Origin: Paracoccaceae bacterium
GTDB taxonomy: Bacteria; Pseudomonadota; Alphaproteobacteria; Rhodobacterales; Rhodobacteraceae
Assembly (NCBI GenBank): GCA_022824005.1
Contig: JAJEBG010000016.1
Location: forward strand, 1-64,000
Length of the DNA stretch: 64,000 bases
Direction of reading: 5' to 3'
A model generated the notes under the pieces. The model saw only the letters and a list, made by a program, of their open reading frames with translations, was not told the origin of the DNA and made no database searches. The position numbers and the translations under genes are program-made. Positions 44,977-55,437 of this stretch are shown here, piece by piece. Positions within the stretch are counted from its first letter, which is position 1, and each line of letters begins with the position of its first letter.

Positions 44977-45025
44977 CTTTTTTCCTTTCCTCACCTCTTC
45001 CCCAGATCCGCTCAATCAGAGACAT
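44954..45025 (-). CDS. Short leader ORF overlapping the rpsM start
   Basis: ATG preceded by a strong GGGGAGGTGAA ribosome-binding site opens 23 codons ([16 protein letters not shown]...), ending 23 bases inside rpsM in another frame. Translating it would carry ribosomes past the weak TTG start of rpsM, so it may act by translational coupling. It has no family match. It could also be an accident of the leader. Confidence 0.4.
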   Translation of the reverse strand: MSLIERIWGRGEERKKVGANSRC

Positions 45026-45102
45026 TTCACCTCCCCAATGGCCATTAGGGCGAATAAAGCAATGCCACAAAACGACAGAGGGGCAAAGCGGCTGATATGA
45101 GA

Positions 45103-45132
45103 ATTTGAGTTGAGTCGTATCTAGAATGTCAA
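45103..45132 (-). promoter_or_regulatory. Possible promoter for rpsM-rpsK-rpoA-rplQ
   Basis: The minus strand reads TTGACA, 18 bases, TCAAAT, about 80 bases before the leader ORF. The -35 box is perfect; the -10 box matches four of six. A promoter is expected here because guaC separates these genes from adk. Confidence 0.45.
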
Positions 45133-45144
45133 CCCCTCTAACTA

Positions 45145-45333
45145 ATGGAAGAAAAACCAATCGTCAAGGGGATGAGCAAAAAAATGCACCCATTTATGGA
45201 AATTCTTGTCACCCCGAGAATCAATGCCTCCCTCTATCAAGAGTTGAACGGCCAATTCGCCGAACGGGATGCCATAAAAAAGAAATTTATGGGCAATTTG
45301 AGTCGCAAAAACACACATCACTCAAGTGTTTGA
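45145..45333 (+). CDS. Doubtful small ORF in the rpsM-guaC gap
   Basis: 62 codons, starting at an ATG without a clear ribosome-binding site; a second ATG at 45172 follows AAGGGG. The protein (KKMHPFMEILVTPRINASLY) is plausible-looking but unmatched. The 484-base gap 45016-45499 otherwise contains the leader ORF and candidate promoter. Listed so the gap is accounted for. Confidence 0.2.
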   Translation: MEEKPIVKGMSKKMHPFMEILVTPRINASLYQELNGQFAERDAIKKKFMGNLSRKNTHHSSV

Positions 45334-45499
45334 CACCCCACTCGGGGATTGTTAGGAATCCATCGCAAGACATCCAAATCGGATTCTCATAAAAAGATGG
45401 TTTGGGTGTGTTGTGCGTGATTTGGCCATATCAGTCAAAGACGAAATCGGGCGGTTAATGTCATAAGGTTGACCGCTTGGGGAGAGAAAGACGCGCAAC

Positions 45500-46609
45500 A
45501 TGATCAATGAAGAGATCAAACTTGATTATGACGATATTTTGATCGTCCCTCAGCAAAGTCCAGTCGCAAGTCGTAAATTGGTTGATTTAACGATTGAAAG
45601 ACGTTTTTCCCATCGTTCCGTCACCTACCGAGGTGTCCCCATCATGGCCGCCAACATGGATGGCGTGGGGACCATGGAAATGGCCGACGCCCTGCGAAAA
45701 CACGGTATCTTCACCTGCCTCACCAAATTTCATTCGACTGAAAAGTTAATTTCTTTCTTCTCATCGGATTCCAAACGTTCTCAATACTGCGCCATGACCA
45801 TCGGTATTGGTGACGACGATTGGCAAAGATTTGCCACGGTTGACTCGTCTCTCGGTTCTGACCTCACCTACGCCTGCCTTGATGTCGCCAACGGGTATAC
45901 GGATCGATTCGTCAAATGCGTCGAGACGTTTCGCTCCCTCTATCAAGACAAAGTGCTGATTGCTGGCAATGTTGTCACTCCTGAACAGACGTCTCGCCTA
46001 CTTGACGCCGGTGCGGACATTGTCAAAGTGGGAATTGGCGGTGGTTCAGTGTGCGAGACCCGTCTCAAGACGGGTATTGGCTATCCGCAGTTTTCAGCGG
46101 TTCTTGAATGTGCCGACGCGGCCCATTCAATGGGCGGTAAAATTGTTGCCGATGGGGGTTGCACACGGCCTGGTGACGTCGCCAAAGCCCTCGCCGCTGG
46201 TGCCGATTTCGTGATGCTCGGCGGCATGCTCGCCGGCCACCCCGAAGGCGGCGGGTCGCCTGTTGATCGCTATTTTCAAAGCCGCGAGGTCGGACATGAT
46301 GGTGAACCCATCATGGATAAGCGCCAATTTGTCGAATTCTATGGGATGAGTTCCAAAACCGCTAATGAGAAACATTTCGGTGGACTCAAGGATTATCGCT
46401 CAAGCGAGGGTCGCACTGTCATGCTGCCTCTGCGACCATCTCTGTCCGACACCATCCATGATTTGCTCGGGGGCTTGCGCAGCGCTTGTAGTTATGTGGG
46501 AGCCGAAAAACTCGAAAACTTAAAAGACAAAGCCCAGTTTGTTCGGTGCACCCATACCCATAATCGAATATTTGAAGAATTATCGGACTCGCTGCATAAC
46601 CGGGGTTGA
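45500..46609 (+). CDS. guaC: GMP reductase
   Basis: 369-residue GMP reductase (GMP + NADPH to IMP + NH3) for purine interconversion. The catalytic Cys185 lies in KVGIGGGSVCETRLKTGIGYPQ, close to E. coli Cys186. The segment EFYGMSSKTANEKHFGG separates it from IMP dehydrogenase, and there are no CBS domains. It resembles the E. coli GuaC type. Encoded on the plus strand between adk and rpsM, against the direction of the surrounding ribosomal genes. Its usual absence from alphaproteobacterial ribosomal clusters suggests acquisition. Confidence 0.92.
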   Translation: MINEEIKLDYDDILIVPQQSPVASRKLVDLTIERRFSHRSVTYRGVPIMAANMDGVGTMEMADALRKHGIFTCLTKFHSTEKLISFFSSDSKRSQYCAMTIGIGDDDWQRFATVDSSLGSDLTYACLDVANGYTDRFVKCVETFRSLYQDKVLIAGNVVTPEQTSRLLDAGADIVKVGIGGGSVCETRLKTGIGYPQFSAVLECADAAHSMGGKIVADGGCTRPGDVAKALAAGADFVMLGGMLAGHPEGGGSPVDRYFQSREVGHDGEPIMDKRQFVEFYGMSSKTANEKHFGGLKDYRSSEGRTVMLPLRPSLSDTIHDLLGGLRSACSYVGAEKLENLKDKAQFVRCTHTHNRIFEELSDSLHNRG

Positions 46610-46815
46610 CGCAAATTTCTTGGGGGACTTTGGCATCAGTCATTACTGTCTCAACCCAGTCAACAAATTCTTAGCGTTGAAATTGTAAGCAGAGTTGGGC
46701 CTCATTCTCGGCCAACACGCGTTCTCGCTTCAAAACTTCGAGAGTGTGGCGTCAAGTTCGGGCCATGGGCTCCACGAACATGACAGTGAAATCTCATCTC
46801 ACAGGAATGAACAAT

Positions 46816-47478
46816 TCAACTGGCAAAATTATTGAAGATTGAGAGCACACCTTCGGCCACTTCCGCCGGGGTGCCATTGGCATCAATTTGATAAAGCTGT
46901 TGTGAACGGAAGTAATAGCCCGTGAGTGGAGAGGTCTTGCGATAATATTCCAACAAACGGGTACGTAGGGCGGCCTCGGTATCGTCTTCACGTTGGACGA
47001 GCCCTTTGTGCCCACAAGAATCACATATATCTTCTTTATCAGGCGGATTGGCCGAACGATGATACACGGCACCACAATTCGGACACGACAATCGCCCGGT
47101 AATCCTCTCAAAAAGGACTTCGGGGTCGACAACCAATTCAATGACACCATCAAGATGTGTTTTGACGCTTTCCATCAACCGAGACAACGAATCGGCTTGG
47201 GCAAGGGTGCGTGGATAGCCATCAAAAATAAAGCCACCATGCATTTGATCACCCGATGACAGCCGCTCCTCAATCAAGGCGGTCACAATATCATCAGATA
47301 CAAAAGCCCCTGATTCCATAATCTTGGCGACTTCAATACCAAGCTCACTCCCCGATTTGGCCGCCTGGCGCAGCATATCTCCCGTCGATAATTGAACCAT
47401 TCGGCGCTGTTCTACAAGTTTTGTTGCTTGTGTTCCCTTTCCGGCACCCGGTGGCCCAATGAGAATAATATGATGCAT
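46816..47478 (-). CDS. adk: Adenylate kinase
   Basis: 220-residue long-form adenylate kinase (AMP + ATP to 2 ADP). P loop GPPGAGKGT; AMP-site GFIFDGYPRT. The LID has four cysteines, CPNC and CDSC, so it binds a structural metal, usually zinc. The start ATG shares its A with the secY stop (TGATG), giving tight coupling. The track's TTG start adds one residue. Confidence 0.96.
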   Translation of the reverse strand: MHHIILIGPPGAGKGTQATKLVEQRRMVQLSTGDMLRQAAKSGSELGIEVAKIMESGAFVSDDIVTALIEERLSSGDQMHGGFIFDGYPRTLAQADSLSRLMESVKTHLDGVIELVVDPEVLFERITGRLSCPNCGAVYHRSANPPDKEDICDSCGHKGLVQREDDTEAALRTRLLEYYRKTSPLTGYYFRSQQLYQIDANGTPAEVAEGVLSIFNNFAS

Positions 47479-48833
47479 CAACGCAATTTGACGGGACGTT
47501 TCTTGCGCCGTTTACCACGCAATTTTGAGCGTTCAATCAATCTCTCGTATTGATGCGCGAGGAGATGAGACTGCACTTGATTAATCGTATCCATGGTGAC
47601 CGACACAACAATCAGAACGGATGTTCCACCAAAATAAAATGGGATGGCCAACTCGGCCCGGAGAATCTCTGGTAGTAGACACACAGCTGTCAGATAAAGA
47701 GACCCTAGAACCAAAATTCGGTTGACCACATAGTCAAGGTATTCTGCGGTTTGTTGACCGGGGCGAATACCGTCAATAAAGCCATTCTGGTTTTTCAAAT
47801 TGTCAGCGACATCTTCTGTCTTGAACGCGACATTTGCTGTGTAGAAGTAAGCGAAAAACACAATCATTGCGGCAAAGAAAAGCAAATATAAGGGTTGGCC
47901 GGGCCCAAAATAGGCCAGAACTGTTGACATCAACGGACTGGTCGAATTGCCCGAAAAGGTTGAAATCGTTGTCGGAAGCAAAAGCAAAGACGATGCAAAA
48001 ATCGGTGGAATGACGCCCGACGGATTGATCTTAAGCGGAAGATGCGATGAGCCACTATCGTAGACTTTCATACCGACTTGGCGACGCGGGTAACGAATAT
48101 GAATCTTGCGCAGCGAACGCTCCATGTAGACCACAAAACCAATCACCACCACCACCATCAGAATGACACCGACAATCACCACTGGTGACAAGATGCCCGA
48201 GCGGCCTTGGCTGAAAAACTGTGCCAACGCCGATGGAATTTCGGCAATAATACCGGTGAAAATAATCAATGAGATGCCATTGCCGATCCCCCTCGAGGTA
48301 ATCTGCTCACCCAACCACATCAAGAACATGGTGCCCCCCACCAAGGTCACGACACAAGAAATACGGAAGAACCAACCGGGGTCAATCGCCAAGCCACCGG
48401 CTTCAAGACTCACCGCCAAACCATAGGCTTGGAAAGTGGCCAGAAATACCGTGCCGTAACGGGTGTATTGATTGATTTTTTTTCGCCCCTGCGCCCCTTC
48501 CTTCTTGAGTTGCTCAAGTTGTGGCACCATCGCCACCAAGAGTTGCACGATAATGGAGGATGAAATGTAGGGCATAATCCCTAGGGCGAAGACGCCCATA
48601 CGACCGATGGCTCCACCGGTGAACATATTCAACATCCCACCAAGGCCGGTCGAGGCGGCGTCAACAAATTCCCTGAGGGCGAGCGTGTCAATGCCCGGCG
48701 CTGGAATGAACGTGCCGATTCGATAAACAATCAGCAGGCCTAAAGCGAACAGGATTCGACGGCGAAGCTCGGTGGCCTTGGCAAACGCACCCCAGCTCAG
48801 ATTTGACGCCATCTGCTCAGCGGCAGAAACCAT
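47478..48833 (-). CDS. secY: Protein translocase subunit SecY
   Basis: 451-residue channel of the Sec translocon with ten helices. The plug and gate region has GGAIGRMGVFALGIMPYISSSIIVQLL, and the C-terminal DNLKNQNGFIDGIRPGQQTAEYLD is typical. The ATG at 48833 has GGAGG seven bases upstream; the track's TTG adds one residue. Between rplO and adk. Confidence 0.97.
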   Translation of the reverse strand: MVSAAEQMASNLSWGAFAKATELRRRILFALGLLIVYRIGTFIPAPGIDTLALREFVDAASTGLGGMLNMFTGGAIGRMGVFALGIMPYISSSIIVQLLVAMVPQLEQLKKEGAQGRKKINQYTRYGTVFLATFQAYGLAVSLEAGGLAIDPGWFFRISCVVTLVGGTMFLMWLGEQITSRGIGNGISLIIFTGIIAEIPSALAQFFSQGRSGILSPVVIVGVILMVVVVIGFVVYMERSLRKIHIRYPRRQVGMKVYDSGSSHLPLKINPSGVIPPIFASSLLLLPTTISTFSGNSTSPLMSTVLAYFGPGQPLYLLFFAAMIVFFAYFYTANVAFKTEDVADNLKNQNGFIDGIRPGQQTAEYLDYVVNRILVLGSLYLTAVCLLPEILRAELAIPFYFGGTSVLIVVSVTMDTINQVQSHLLAHQYERLIERSKLRGKRRKKRPVKLR

Positions 48834-48862
48834 CAATGACCCTCCTTACTCCCGAACTCATG

Positions 48863-49381
48863 TCATACGGCTGATTCGTTCTGATGCGACTCTGCCTCAC
48901 CCGAAGAACCATCATCAGAATTCTTGGAGAGGACTTGTATCGTCCCCCCTTTGGCTTCGACCAATCTCACGGCTGATTGCGAAGCCCCATGGACAACAAT
49001 ATTGACTTTGGTGCTGATTTCGCCGTTGGCTAAAATTCGGACGCCATCACGCAGACGTCGCACTAATCCACTCTCGACCATGGACGACTCATCAATGGTT
49101 TTTGAGGCATCAATCTTTCCCGCCGTAATGAAATCCTGAAGACGGCCGAGACCAATTTCTACGTATCGCCTGCGGTTCGGTTTCCGAAAGCCACGTTTTG
49201 GCATTCGTTGATAAAGAGGCATTTGTCCCCCTTCAAAACCGTTCAACGCCACCCCTGATCTTGACTTTTGCCCCTTGACACCGCGTCCCGCCGTCTTTCC
49301 CTTACCGGAACCTGGCCCACGTCCGACCCTTTTGCGACGACGCGAGGCACCGGGGTTGTCGCGCAATTCATGCAATTTCAT
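48863..49381 (-). CDS. rplO: 50S ribosomal protein L15
   Basis: 172-residue L15. [40 protein letters not shown] is diagnostic. The last 20 residues are an extra acidic, Ser-rich tail ([16 protein letters not shown]) beyond the usual end. Next to secY in the spc operon. Confidence 0.96.
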   Translation of the reverse strand: MKLHELRDNPGASRRRKRVGRGPGSGKGKTAGRGVKGQKSRSGVALNGFEGGQMPLYQRMPKRGFRKPNRRRYVEIGLGRLQDFITAGKIDASKTIDESSMVESGLVRRLRDGVRILANGEISTKVNIVVHGASQSAVRLVEAKGGTIQVLSKNSDDGSSGEAESHQNESAV

Positions 49382-49396
49382 GATCTACTGGCCCCT

Positions 49397-49612
49397 TTAT
49401 TTTGCCGATCCTTTGGATGGCATCTTTTTTTCCTCCACAATTTTCACGAGATGTGGAATTTTCTCTATCATTCCACGAACCGCCGGCGTGTCCTCAAGTT
49501 CACGCAACCGGTTCATCCGACCAAGCCCGAGCCCAATAAGCGTCTGCCGCTGCTTGGCGGGGCGTCGAATCGGTGATCCAATTTGTTTAACGACAATTGT
49601 TCCACGCTTCAT
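49397..49612 (-). CDS. rpmD: 50S ribosomal protein L30
   Basis: 71-residue bacterial L30, with [24 protein letters not shown] and [24 protein letters not shown]. The C terminus has a short basic extension ([10 protein letters not shown]). Two bases from rpsE. Confidence 0.94.
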   Translation of the reverse strand: MKRGTIVVKQIGSPIRRPAKQRQTLIGLGLGRMNRLRELEDTPAVRGMIEKIPHLVKIVEEKKMPSKGSAK

Positions 49613-49614
49613 CT

Positions 49615-50175
49615 TCAGACCTTCTCATTTTCAGCGGTTTCTCGGTTCGGTCGACGCAGAATTTGCGTGACTTTTTTGCCCCGTCGGCTCGCCACCATGC
49701 GTGGACTCGAACTCTTGATCAAGGCGTCCATAGTGGCACGGATCATGTTGGTGGCATTCTGAGAGCCGATCGACTTGGCCACCACATCTTGGACACCTAA
49801 CATTTCAAACACCGCCCGCATTGGCCCACCGGCAATAATTCCAGTGCCTTGCGGGGCTGTTCTAAGCACCACTTTGCCCGCTCCATGTCGGCCTTCAATA
49901 TCGTGGTGAAGAGTGCGCCCCTCTCGAAGCGGAATACGGAAAAGGCCCCGCCGTGCCTTTTCAGTGGCTTTACGAATAGCCTCCGGCACTTCTTTTGCCT
50001 TGCCTTTACCGAAACCAACCCGGCCTTTTTGGTCGCCGACCACAACGAGTGCCGAAAAGCCGAATCTTTTTCCCCCCTTCACGGTCTTGGAAACTCGGTT
50101 GATTGTCACCAACTTGTCGGCATAATCGCCGCTCTCTCCTGACCTCTGGCCGCGGTTTCTGTCCGAGCGTGCCAT
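49615..50175 (-). CDS. rpsE: 30S ribosomal protein S5
   Basis: 186-residue S5, involved in decoding fidelity and mRNA unwinding. [28 protein letters not shown] and [30 protein letters not shown] are standard. No unusual substitution noticed in the spectinomycin loop (TVKGGKRFG). Confidence 0.97.
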   Translation of the reverse strand: MARSDRNRGQRSGESGDYADKLVTINRVSKTVKGGKRFGFSALVVVGDQKGRVGFGKGKAKEVPEAIRKATEKARRGLFRIPLREGRTLHHDIEGRHGAGKVVLRTAPQGTGIIAGGPMRAVFEMLGVQDVVAKSIGSQNATNMIRATMDALIKSSSPRMVASRRGKKVTQILRRPNRETAENEKV

Positions 50176-50188
50176 CGTTGCAACCTCC

Positions 50189-50551
50189 CTAAATATTCAA
50201 TCCGCTGGCGCGCGCCGCATCGGCAAGCGCCTTGATTCGTCCGTGATACAAATGACCGCCACGGTCAAGAAAACAATCCTTGATCCCGGCTTCCTTGGCC
50301 CGCTTGGCAATCCACTCGCCCACTTTGGTCGCGGCCGCTTGGTTGCTTCCAATCTTGAGACCCAATTCCGATTGTAAGGAGGACGCTGAAGCCAGAGTGC
50401 ATCCCGTTCTGTCATCAATAATTTGTGCCGCGATATTGCGGTTAGAACGATGAATGGACAAACGCATTCGACTCGCAGGGGCCTTTTTTCTCAACTGATA
50501 GCGAACCCGAGATTGACGCCGTTTGAACAATCGATTTTTTTTGTTGGACAT
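50189..50551 (-). CDS. rplR: 50S ribosomal protein L18
   Basis: 120-residue L18, binding 5S r[36 protein letters not shown] and FDRGGxxYHGR-type end ([20 protein letters not shown]) are diagnostic. The track adds 51 residues from inside rplF; the ATG at 50551 is correct by family length. Confidence 0.95.
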   Translation of the reverse strand: MSNKKNRLFKRRQSRVRYQLRKKAPASRMRLSIHRSNRNIAAQIIDDRTGCTLASASSLQSELGLKIGSNQAAATKVGEWIAKRAKEAGIKDCFLDRGGHLYHGRIKALADAARASGLNI

Positions 50552-50561
50552 GATGTCTTGC

Positions 50562-51095
50562 CTATTTCTTCTTGCCAACTTTGCGGGAAATATCTTCGCC
50601 AACATAGCAGATCCCTTTTCCCTTATAGGGTTCTGGTGGACGGCTGGCGCGGATATCTGCAGCCAGTTGACCCACCTTTTGCTTGTCGGCCCCTTCAATA
50701 ACAATGCGCGTCGGAGAAGGAACCGTCATCGTCAGCCCATCGCGTTCGTCAAATTTGACCTCATGGCTCAAGCCTAGTGAAAGAGTGAGCGTTTTGCCAT
50801 TCAATTGCGCCCGATAACCAACACCGGTGATTTGCAATTCCTTACGGAAGCCTTGTGTCACACCTTCAACACAATTGGCCACCATGGCGCGTGATAAACC
50901 CCATGATTGGCGGGATTGCTTCGAATGACCACGGGGTTTGAATGTCACGGATTGCCCCTCGACCTTGATCGTGACATCGTGCGATGAGGTGAATGTCAAA
51001 CTGCCTTTTGGTCCTTTAATTTCAACCTGTTGTCCCGTCATGGAAGCGGTGACGCCGGACGGAAGTTCGACAGGATTTTTTCCAATTCGTGACAT
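50562..51095 (-). CDS. rplF: 50S ribosomal protein L6
   Basis: 177-residue L6. [15 protein letters not shown] at the start and [24 protein letters not shown] at the end are standard. GGAGAG lies upstream of the ATG at 51095; the track's 51161 start overlaps rpsH. Confidence 0.96.
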   Translation of the reverse strand: MSRIGKNPVELPSGVTASMTGQQVEIKGPKGSLTFTSSHDVTIKVEGQSVTFKPRGHSKQSRQSWGLSRAMVANCVEGVTQGFRKELQITGVGYRAQLNGKTLTLSLGLSHEVKFDERDGLTMTVPSPTRIVIEGADKQKVGQLAADIRASRPPEPYKGKGICYVGEDISRKVGKKK

Positions 51096-51105
51096 CAGAA
51101 CTCTC

Positions 51106-51504
51106 CTAGAATACCGTGCATAGAATTTCGCCACCCACGTTGGCATCACGGGCGTCCCCATCCGACATCACACCTTGAGCGGTCGAGACAATCGCGACAC
51201 CGAGGCCTTGACGGACGAGAGGCAAATTCCGCACACCGCTGTAAACACGCCGTCCGGGCCGTGAAATTCGTTTCAATTCTCGAATCGCTGGCGAGCCATC
51301 AAAATATTTGAGTTCAATTTCAATCTCACTCTGTCCATCGGCGTTTTTAGTGAAGGCGTAGCCTCGAATATAGCCTTCGCGAACCAAGACATCGAGAACC
51401 CAACCCCGCAGTTTCGATGCGGGAGAATGGGCGGTCGCTCGGCCCCGTGTTTGGGCATTACGAATGCGGGTGAGCATGTCACCGACAGGATCGCTAAAAG
51501 ACAT
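51106..51504 (-). CDS. rpsH: 30S ribosomal protein S8
   Basis: 132-residue S8, a primary 16S rRNA binder. [20 protein letters not shown] and the end [20 protein letters not shown] are diagnostic. In E. coli S8 represses the spc operon; whether it does here is not visible from sequence. Confidence 0.97.
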   Translation of the reverse strand: MSFSDPVGDMLTRIRNAQTRGRATAHSPASKLRGWVLDVLVREGYIRGYAFTKNADGQSEIEIELKYFDGSPAIRELKRISRPGRRVYSGVRNLPLVRQGLGVAIVSTAQGVMSDGDARDANVGGEILCTVF

Positions 51505-51516
51505 TCTGGCCTCCCT

Positions 51517-51822
51517 TTACCAACTAGACTTGACCATGCCGGGGATTTGCCCCGAACCACCGAGTTCACGCAACGCGATGCGTGACACTTTCAATTTGCG
51601 ATAGTAACCTTTAGGACGCCCAGAAACCTGACAGCGGCTATGAAGCCGCACCCGTGATGAATTGCGCGGCATTTTGGCAAGTTTCATAGAGACTTTGAAA
51701 CGCTCCTCAATTGAGATGTCGCGATCAGCCAGTATATCTCTCATCGCCTGCCTCGCCTTGGCATGCCTCTCCACCATACGTTGTCGTTTCCGTTGACGTT
51801 CTACCATCGCTTTTTTTGCCAT
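51517..51822 (-). CDS. rpsN: 30S ribosomal protein S14
   Basis: 101-residue long-form S14 without the zinc CxxC pairs. [26 protein letters not shown] is diagnostic. Its ATG overlaps the rplE stop by one base. Confidence 0.96.
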   Translation of the reverse strand: MAKKAMVERQRKRQRMVERHAKARQAMRDILADRDISIEERFKVSMKLAKMPRNSSRVRLHSRCQVSGRPKGYYRKLKVSRIALRELGGSGQIPGMVKSSW

Positions 51823-52400
51823 TAATTTTTTCCTCCAGTCTGTTGTTGTGGACGGGTGAAGGGCACTTGAAAACCTTCTAGCAAATTCAATGCCTCGTCA
51901 TCGGTCGTCGCGGTTGTGCAAATGACCACATCAAGCCCCCTGATCTCATCCACCTGATCATAATTGATTTCAGGAAAGACAATATGTTCACGAAGCCCCA
52001 TGGCAAAATTTCCATGGCCATCAAAGGACTTGACTGACACACCCCGAAAATCGCGAATACGCGGCATCGCAATCATCACCAGACGGTCAAGGAATTCATA
52101 CATTCGATGACCCCGCAGAGTCACTTTGGCACCGATGGTCATGCCTTCACGCAATCGAAAAGTCGCGATTGATTGGCGCGCCCTGGTCGGGGCGGCCCTT
52201 TGTCCAGCAATCAGCGTTAAATCCTCTAGGGCGGCCTTTGCCTTCTTCGAGTCCTTGACCGCTTCGCCTACCCCCATATTGAGGGCAATTTTTTCTAACT
52301 TAGGGACCATCAATTCATTACGGTAGCCAAATTTTTCTCTCAAAGCGGGACGGATGTCATTGAGATAAATTTGTTTCAACCGGGGAATGTTGTCAGCCAT
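51822..52400 (-). CDS. rplE: 50S ribosomal protein L5
   Basis: 192-residue L5, contacting 5S rRNA and the P-site t[38 protein letters not shown] and [20 protein letters not shown] are standard. The ATG at 52400 lies within the last codons of rplX (8-base overlap); the track start at 52427 is further inside it. Confidence 0.96.
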   Translation of the reverse strand: MADNIPRLKQIYLNDIRPALREKFGYRNELMVPKLEKIALNMGVGEAVKDSKKAKAALEDLTLIAGQRAAPTRARQSIATFRLREGMTIGAKVTLRGHRMYEFLDRLVMIAMPRIRDFRGVSVKSFDGHGNFAMGLREHIVFPEINYDQVDEIRGLDVVICTTATTDDEALNLLEGFQVPFTRPQQQTGGKN

Positions 52401-52707
52401 TAATAAGACTCCCCGAATTTTTGGCAAAGCGGACCTTCTTGCCGTCCTCTAATCGAAAGCCCACGCGCGTCGGCGTGTTTGTTTCGGGATCAACCATCAT
52501 CAGATTCGACAAATCAATCGGTGTCTCAATGCTGTTTCTTCGACCTTCTTGACCTTCAGTGGCTTTTTCATGACGAATGGCCATGGCCACATTTGTGACA
52601 ATGGCCCGTCGGCGTTTCGGGTCAACCGATTTGATGGCCCCGCGCGCGCCTTTATCACGACCGGCAATGACAACCACCTGATCGCCTGTCTTCAGTTTTG
52701 CGGCCAT
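52393..52707 (-). CDS. rplX: 50S ribosomal protein L24
   Basis: 104-residue L24, an assembly initiator of the 50S. The KOW motif is [24 protein letters not shown]. Translationally coupled on both sides: one-base overlap with rplN and 8-base overlap with rplE. Confidence 0.96.
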   Translation of the reverse strand: MAAKLKTGDQVVVIAGRDKGARGAIKSVDPKRRRAIVTNVAMAIRHEKATEGQEGRRNSIETPIDLSNLMMVDPETNTPTRVGFRLEDGKKVRFAKNSGSLING

Positions 52708-53075
52708 TACAAGACCTCCGGTGCTAGGGAGATGATTTTCATAAATTTCCGTCCTCGTAATTCACGCACGACCGGGCCAAAAATACGAGTCCCCAGAGGC
52801 TCATCATTATTGTTCAAAATCACCGCCGCGTTGTTGTCGAAACGAATCGCCGTTCCATCCTCACGGCGAACCTCCTTGGCGGTACGAACAATAACGGCGC
52901 GACGTACATCGCCCTTCTTTACACGGCTACGCGGAATGGCTTCTTTGACTGACACCATGATGACATCACCAACAGACGCGAAATGGCGTTTGGAACCTCC
53001 AAGCACCTTGATACATTGTATTTTTCGCGCCCCAGAATTGTCAGCGACATCCAGATTAGTTTGCATCTGGATCAT
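52707..53075 (-). CDS. rplN: 50S ribosomal protein L14
   Basis: 122-residue L14. [27 protein letters not shown] and the end [24 protein letters not shown] are diagnostic. Lies at the subunit interface. First gene of the classical spc unit; 66 bases after rpsQ. Confidence 0.97.
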   Translation of the reverse strand: MIQMQTNLDVADNSGARKIQCIKVLGGSKRHFASVGDVIMVSVKEAIPRSRVKKGDVRRAVIVRTAKEVRREDGTAIRFDNNAAVILNNNDEPLGTRIFGPVVRELRGRKFMKIISLAPEVL

Positions 53076-53141
53076 TCAGATTCTCCTGACCTTTGGGGAT
53101 CATTCTCATCATGACCCCATGGTTTCGTTCGAGTTAGAAAG

Positions 53142-53381
53142 CTAGACCGATCCTTCGGTCAATACTTCCCAACGTTTGGTTTTTGAGATCGGAGCACATT
53201 CACGAATGCTCACGAAATCTCCAATTTTCGCCTTATTGTCAGCGTCATGTGCAGTGTATTTCTTTGACCGGCGAATCGTTTTCTTCATCACGGGATGAGT
53301 GAAACGGCGTTCAACTGACACCGTCACGGTGCGATTGTTGCTGTCACTGACGACGTGTCCTTTCAAAACTCTCTTGGGCAT
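53142..53381 (-). CDS. rpsQ: 30S ribosomal protein S17
   Basis: 79-residue S17. [34 protein letters not shown] and [13 protein letters not shown] are standard. It starts one base after rpmC. Confidence 0.96.
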   Translation of the reverse strand: MPKRVLKGHVVSDSNNRTVTVSVERRFTHPVMKKTIRRSKKYTAHDADNKAKIGDFVSIRECAPISKTKRWEVLTEGSV

Positions 53382-53382
53382 A

Positions 53383-53607
53383 TCATTTCTCTTTCTTGTC
53401 GACGGCGTCGGTGGTTTGAACTTTCTTTTCCTTGATAATTGTCAGCACGCGCGCGGTTTGCCTTCGGACATCTCGCACCCGCGCCGTATTCTTAAACTCA
53501 TGTCCCGCCATGCGGAACCGCAAGAGATACGATTCGCGTTTTAGTTGCGTCAACTCGGTCAGCAATTCATCTTCTGTCTTTTCACGCAATTCGGATACAG
53601 ACAACAT
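53383..53607 (-). CDS. rpmC: 50S ribosomal protein L29
   Basis: 74-residue L29, beside the peptide exit tunnel. [31 protein letters not shown] and [18 protein letters not shown] are diagnostic. Confidence 0.95.
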   Translation of the reverse strand: MLSVSELREKTEDELLTELTQLKRESYLLRFRMAGHEFKNTARVRDVRRQTARVLTIIKEKKVQTTDAVDKKEK

Positions 53608-53628
53608 CTTTGCTCTCCCTTCGAGTCC

Positions 53629-54042
53629 CTACCAATCGCTTCGTTCGACAATGCGGGTCTTGACCGGCAATTTCATCGCGCCGAGTCGCAACGCTTCCAC
53701 AGCCACCGGTGTCGTCACGCCGTCAATTTCAAACATGATCCGGCCGGGTTTCACCTTCGCCACCCAGAATTCGACTGACCCCTTCCCTTTTCCCATTCGC
53801 ACCTCAGTGGGTTTTTTGGAGACGGGAACATCTGGGAAAATACGAATCCAAACTCGGCCCTGTCGCTTCATATGTCGGGTCATCGCTCGCCTCGCGGCTT
53901 CGATTTGACGTGACGTTATTCGTTCAGGCTGCAGAGCCTTGAGACCGAATGAGCCAAAGTTCAAGTCATACCCCCCTTTCGCCAGCCCATGGATACGCCC
54001 TTTGTGGCATTTGCGATATTTGGATCGTCTCGGTTGTAACAT
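53629..54042 (-). CDS. rplP: 50S ribosomal protein L16
   Basis: 137-residue L16, near the peptidyl-transferase centre. [19 protein letters not shown] and [26 protein letters not shown] are diagnostic. Between rpsC and rpmC. Confidence 0.97.
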   Translation of the reverse strand: MLQPRRSKYRKCHKGRIHGLAKGGYDLNFGSFGLKALQPERITSRQIEAARRAMTRHMKRQGRVWIRIFPDVPVSKKPTEVRMGKGKGSVEFWVAKVKPGRIMFEIDGVTTPVAVEALRLGAMKLPVKTRIVERSDW

Positions 54043-54066
54043 GGCGGCTGTACCTTATCTCATCAT

Positions 54067-54765
54067 TCACTGTCGAAGTTTGGGCATCGTGCCGTCACGC
54101 AATTCTTGCTCACGCCGGTCACGCGCCGATGGGTCATGCTCCATAATCTCGCCCTTGTAAATCCAAGTCTTGACTCCGATCACACCATAGGGAGTCGACG
54201 CCACTGCCGCCGCGTAATCAATATTGGCACGAAGCGTATGCAAAGGCACACGACCTTCCCGATACCATTCGGTGCGGGCGATTTCGACTCCCCCGAGCCG
54301 GCCGGCCACATTGACGCGAATACCCAACGCCCCCAATCGCATGGCATTCTGCACCGCTCTCTTCATGGCGCGTCGAAATGAGACGCGCCTTTCAAGCTGC
54401 TGTGCCACGGCTTCAGCCACTAGTTGGGCATCAATCTCTGGTTTACGGACCTCAACGATGTTGAGATGGGTTTCTGACTTGGTCATTGAAGCCAATTTCC
54501 CACGCAAGAACTCAATATCAGCTCCTTTGCGCCCTATAATGACACCGGGCCGCGCCGTATGAACGGTAATTCGGCACTTGCGATGAGGCCTTTCAATGAC
54601 CACGCGACTGACACCCGCTTGGCCGCAGGTCTCCTTTATGAACCGTCGGATTTCGATATCTTCTTGCAAAAGATCACCGAATTCACGGCTGTCAGCATAC
54701 CACCGGCTGTCCCAAGTTCGATTGACTTGTAATCGCATGGAGATCGGGTTGACCTTCTGGCCCAT
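54067..54765 (-). CDS. rpsC: 30S ribosomal protein S3
   Basis: 232-residue S3 with the KH domain ([20 protein letters not shown]) and the C-terminal [22 protein letters not shown]. Part of the mRNA entry helicase. One-base overlap with rplV. Confidence 0.97.
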   Translation of the reverse strand: MGQKVNPISMRLQVNRTWDSRWYADSREFGDLLQEDIEIRRFIKETCGQAGVSRVVIERPHRKCRITVHTARPGVIIGRKGADIEFLRGKLASMTKSETHLNIVEVRKPEIDAQLVAEAVAQQLERRVSFRRAMKRAVQNAMRLGALGIRVNVAGRLGGVEIARTEWYREGRVPLHTLRANIDYAAAVASTPYGVIGVKTWIYKGEIMEHDPSARDRREQELRDGTMPKLRQ

Positions 54766-55145
54766 CAGCTATCTCCCTCAACTTCTTGCACTTTGATGGT
54801 CAGGCGCGAGAATGGTTTCGCAATCGGTCCGGTGCGCCCACGGGCCCGCGGCCGAAAACGTTTCATTGTCATACTTTTTCCCACATAAGCTTCCTTGACG
54901 ATCAGTTGATCGACGTCCAACGAATGGTTGTTCTCAGCATTGGCGACAGCCGACATCAGACATTTCATCACATCGGTCGAAATTCTTCGCCGTGAGTGAG
55001 TCAAACTCGCAATCGCTTGACTGACTTTTCGCCCTCTGATGGTCACCGCCACCAAATTCAACTTTTGCGGCGAGACGCGAAGGGTTCTCGAGATTGCCAT
55101 CGCTTCATGATCACCGAGAGCTCGCCGTTTCTTTTGCTTTCCCAT
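54765..55145 (-). CDS. rplV: 50S ribosomal protein L22
   Basis: 126-residue L22, with its beta hairpin ([25 protein letters not shown]) in the exit tunnel. [24 protein letters not shown] is standard. Confidence 0.96.
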   Translation of the reverse strand: MGKQKKRRALGDHEAMAISRTLRVSPQKLNLVAVTIRGRKVSQAIASLTHSRRRISTDVMKCLMSAVANAENNHSLDVDQLIVKEAYVGKSMTMKRFRPRARGRTGPIAKPFSRLTIKVQEVEGDS

Positions 55146-55153
55146 GATTCCAA

Positions 55154-55432
55154 TCAGCTCCGCTTTGCCTTTTTATCCGCTGTGTGCCCATGGAAAGTTC
55201 GAGTGGGCGAATATTCCCCAAACTTTTGACCAATCATATCTTCGGTGACAAAGACAGGAATGAATTTTCGTCCATTATGAACCCCAAATGTGAGACCCAC
55301 AAATTGCGGCAGGATCGTTGAGCGACGTGACCAAATTCGAATCACATCTTTGCGTCCTGACTCGCGGGCCTTTTCCACTTTCCGCAACACGTCGGTATCA
55401 ACAAAAGGACCTTTCCAAACTGATCGCGCCAT
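55154..55432 (-). CDS. rpsS: 30S ribosomal protein S19
   Basis: 92-residue S19. [39 protein letters not shown] and the end [21 protein letters not shown] are diagnostic. Confidence 0.97.
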   Translation of the reverse strand: MARSVWKGPFVDTDVLRKVEKARESGRKDVIRIWSRRSTILPQFVGLTFGVHNGRKFIPVFVTEDMIGQKFGEYSPTRTFHGHTADKKAKRS

Positions 55433-55437
55433 TTCGT

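Noticed and set aside
52549-53145. 198-residue plus-strand ORF opposite rplN and rplX
   Set aside because: Antisense shadow of two certain ribosomal genes; composition not protein-like and no start signal.
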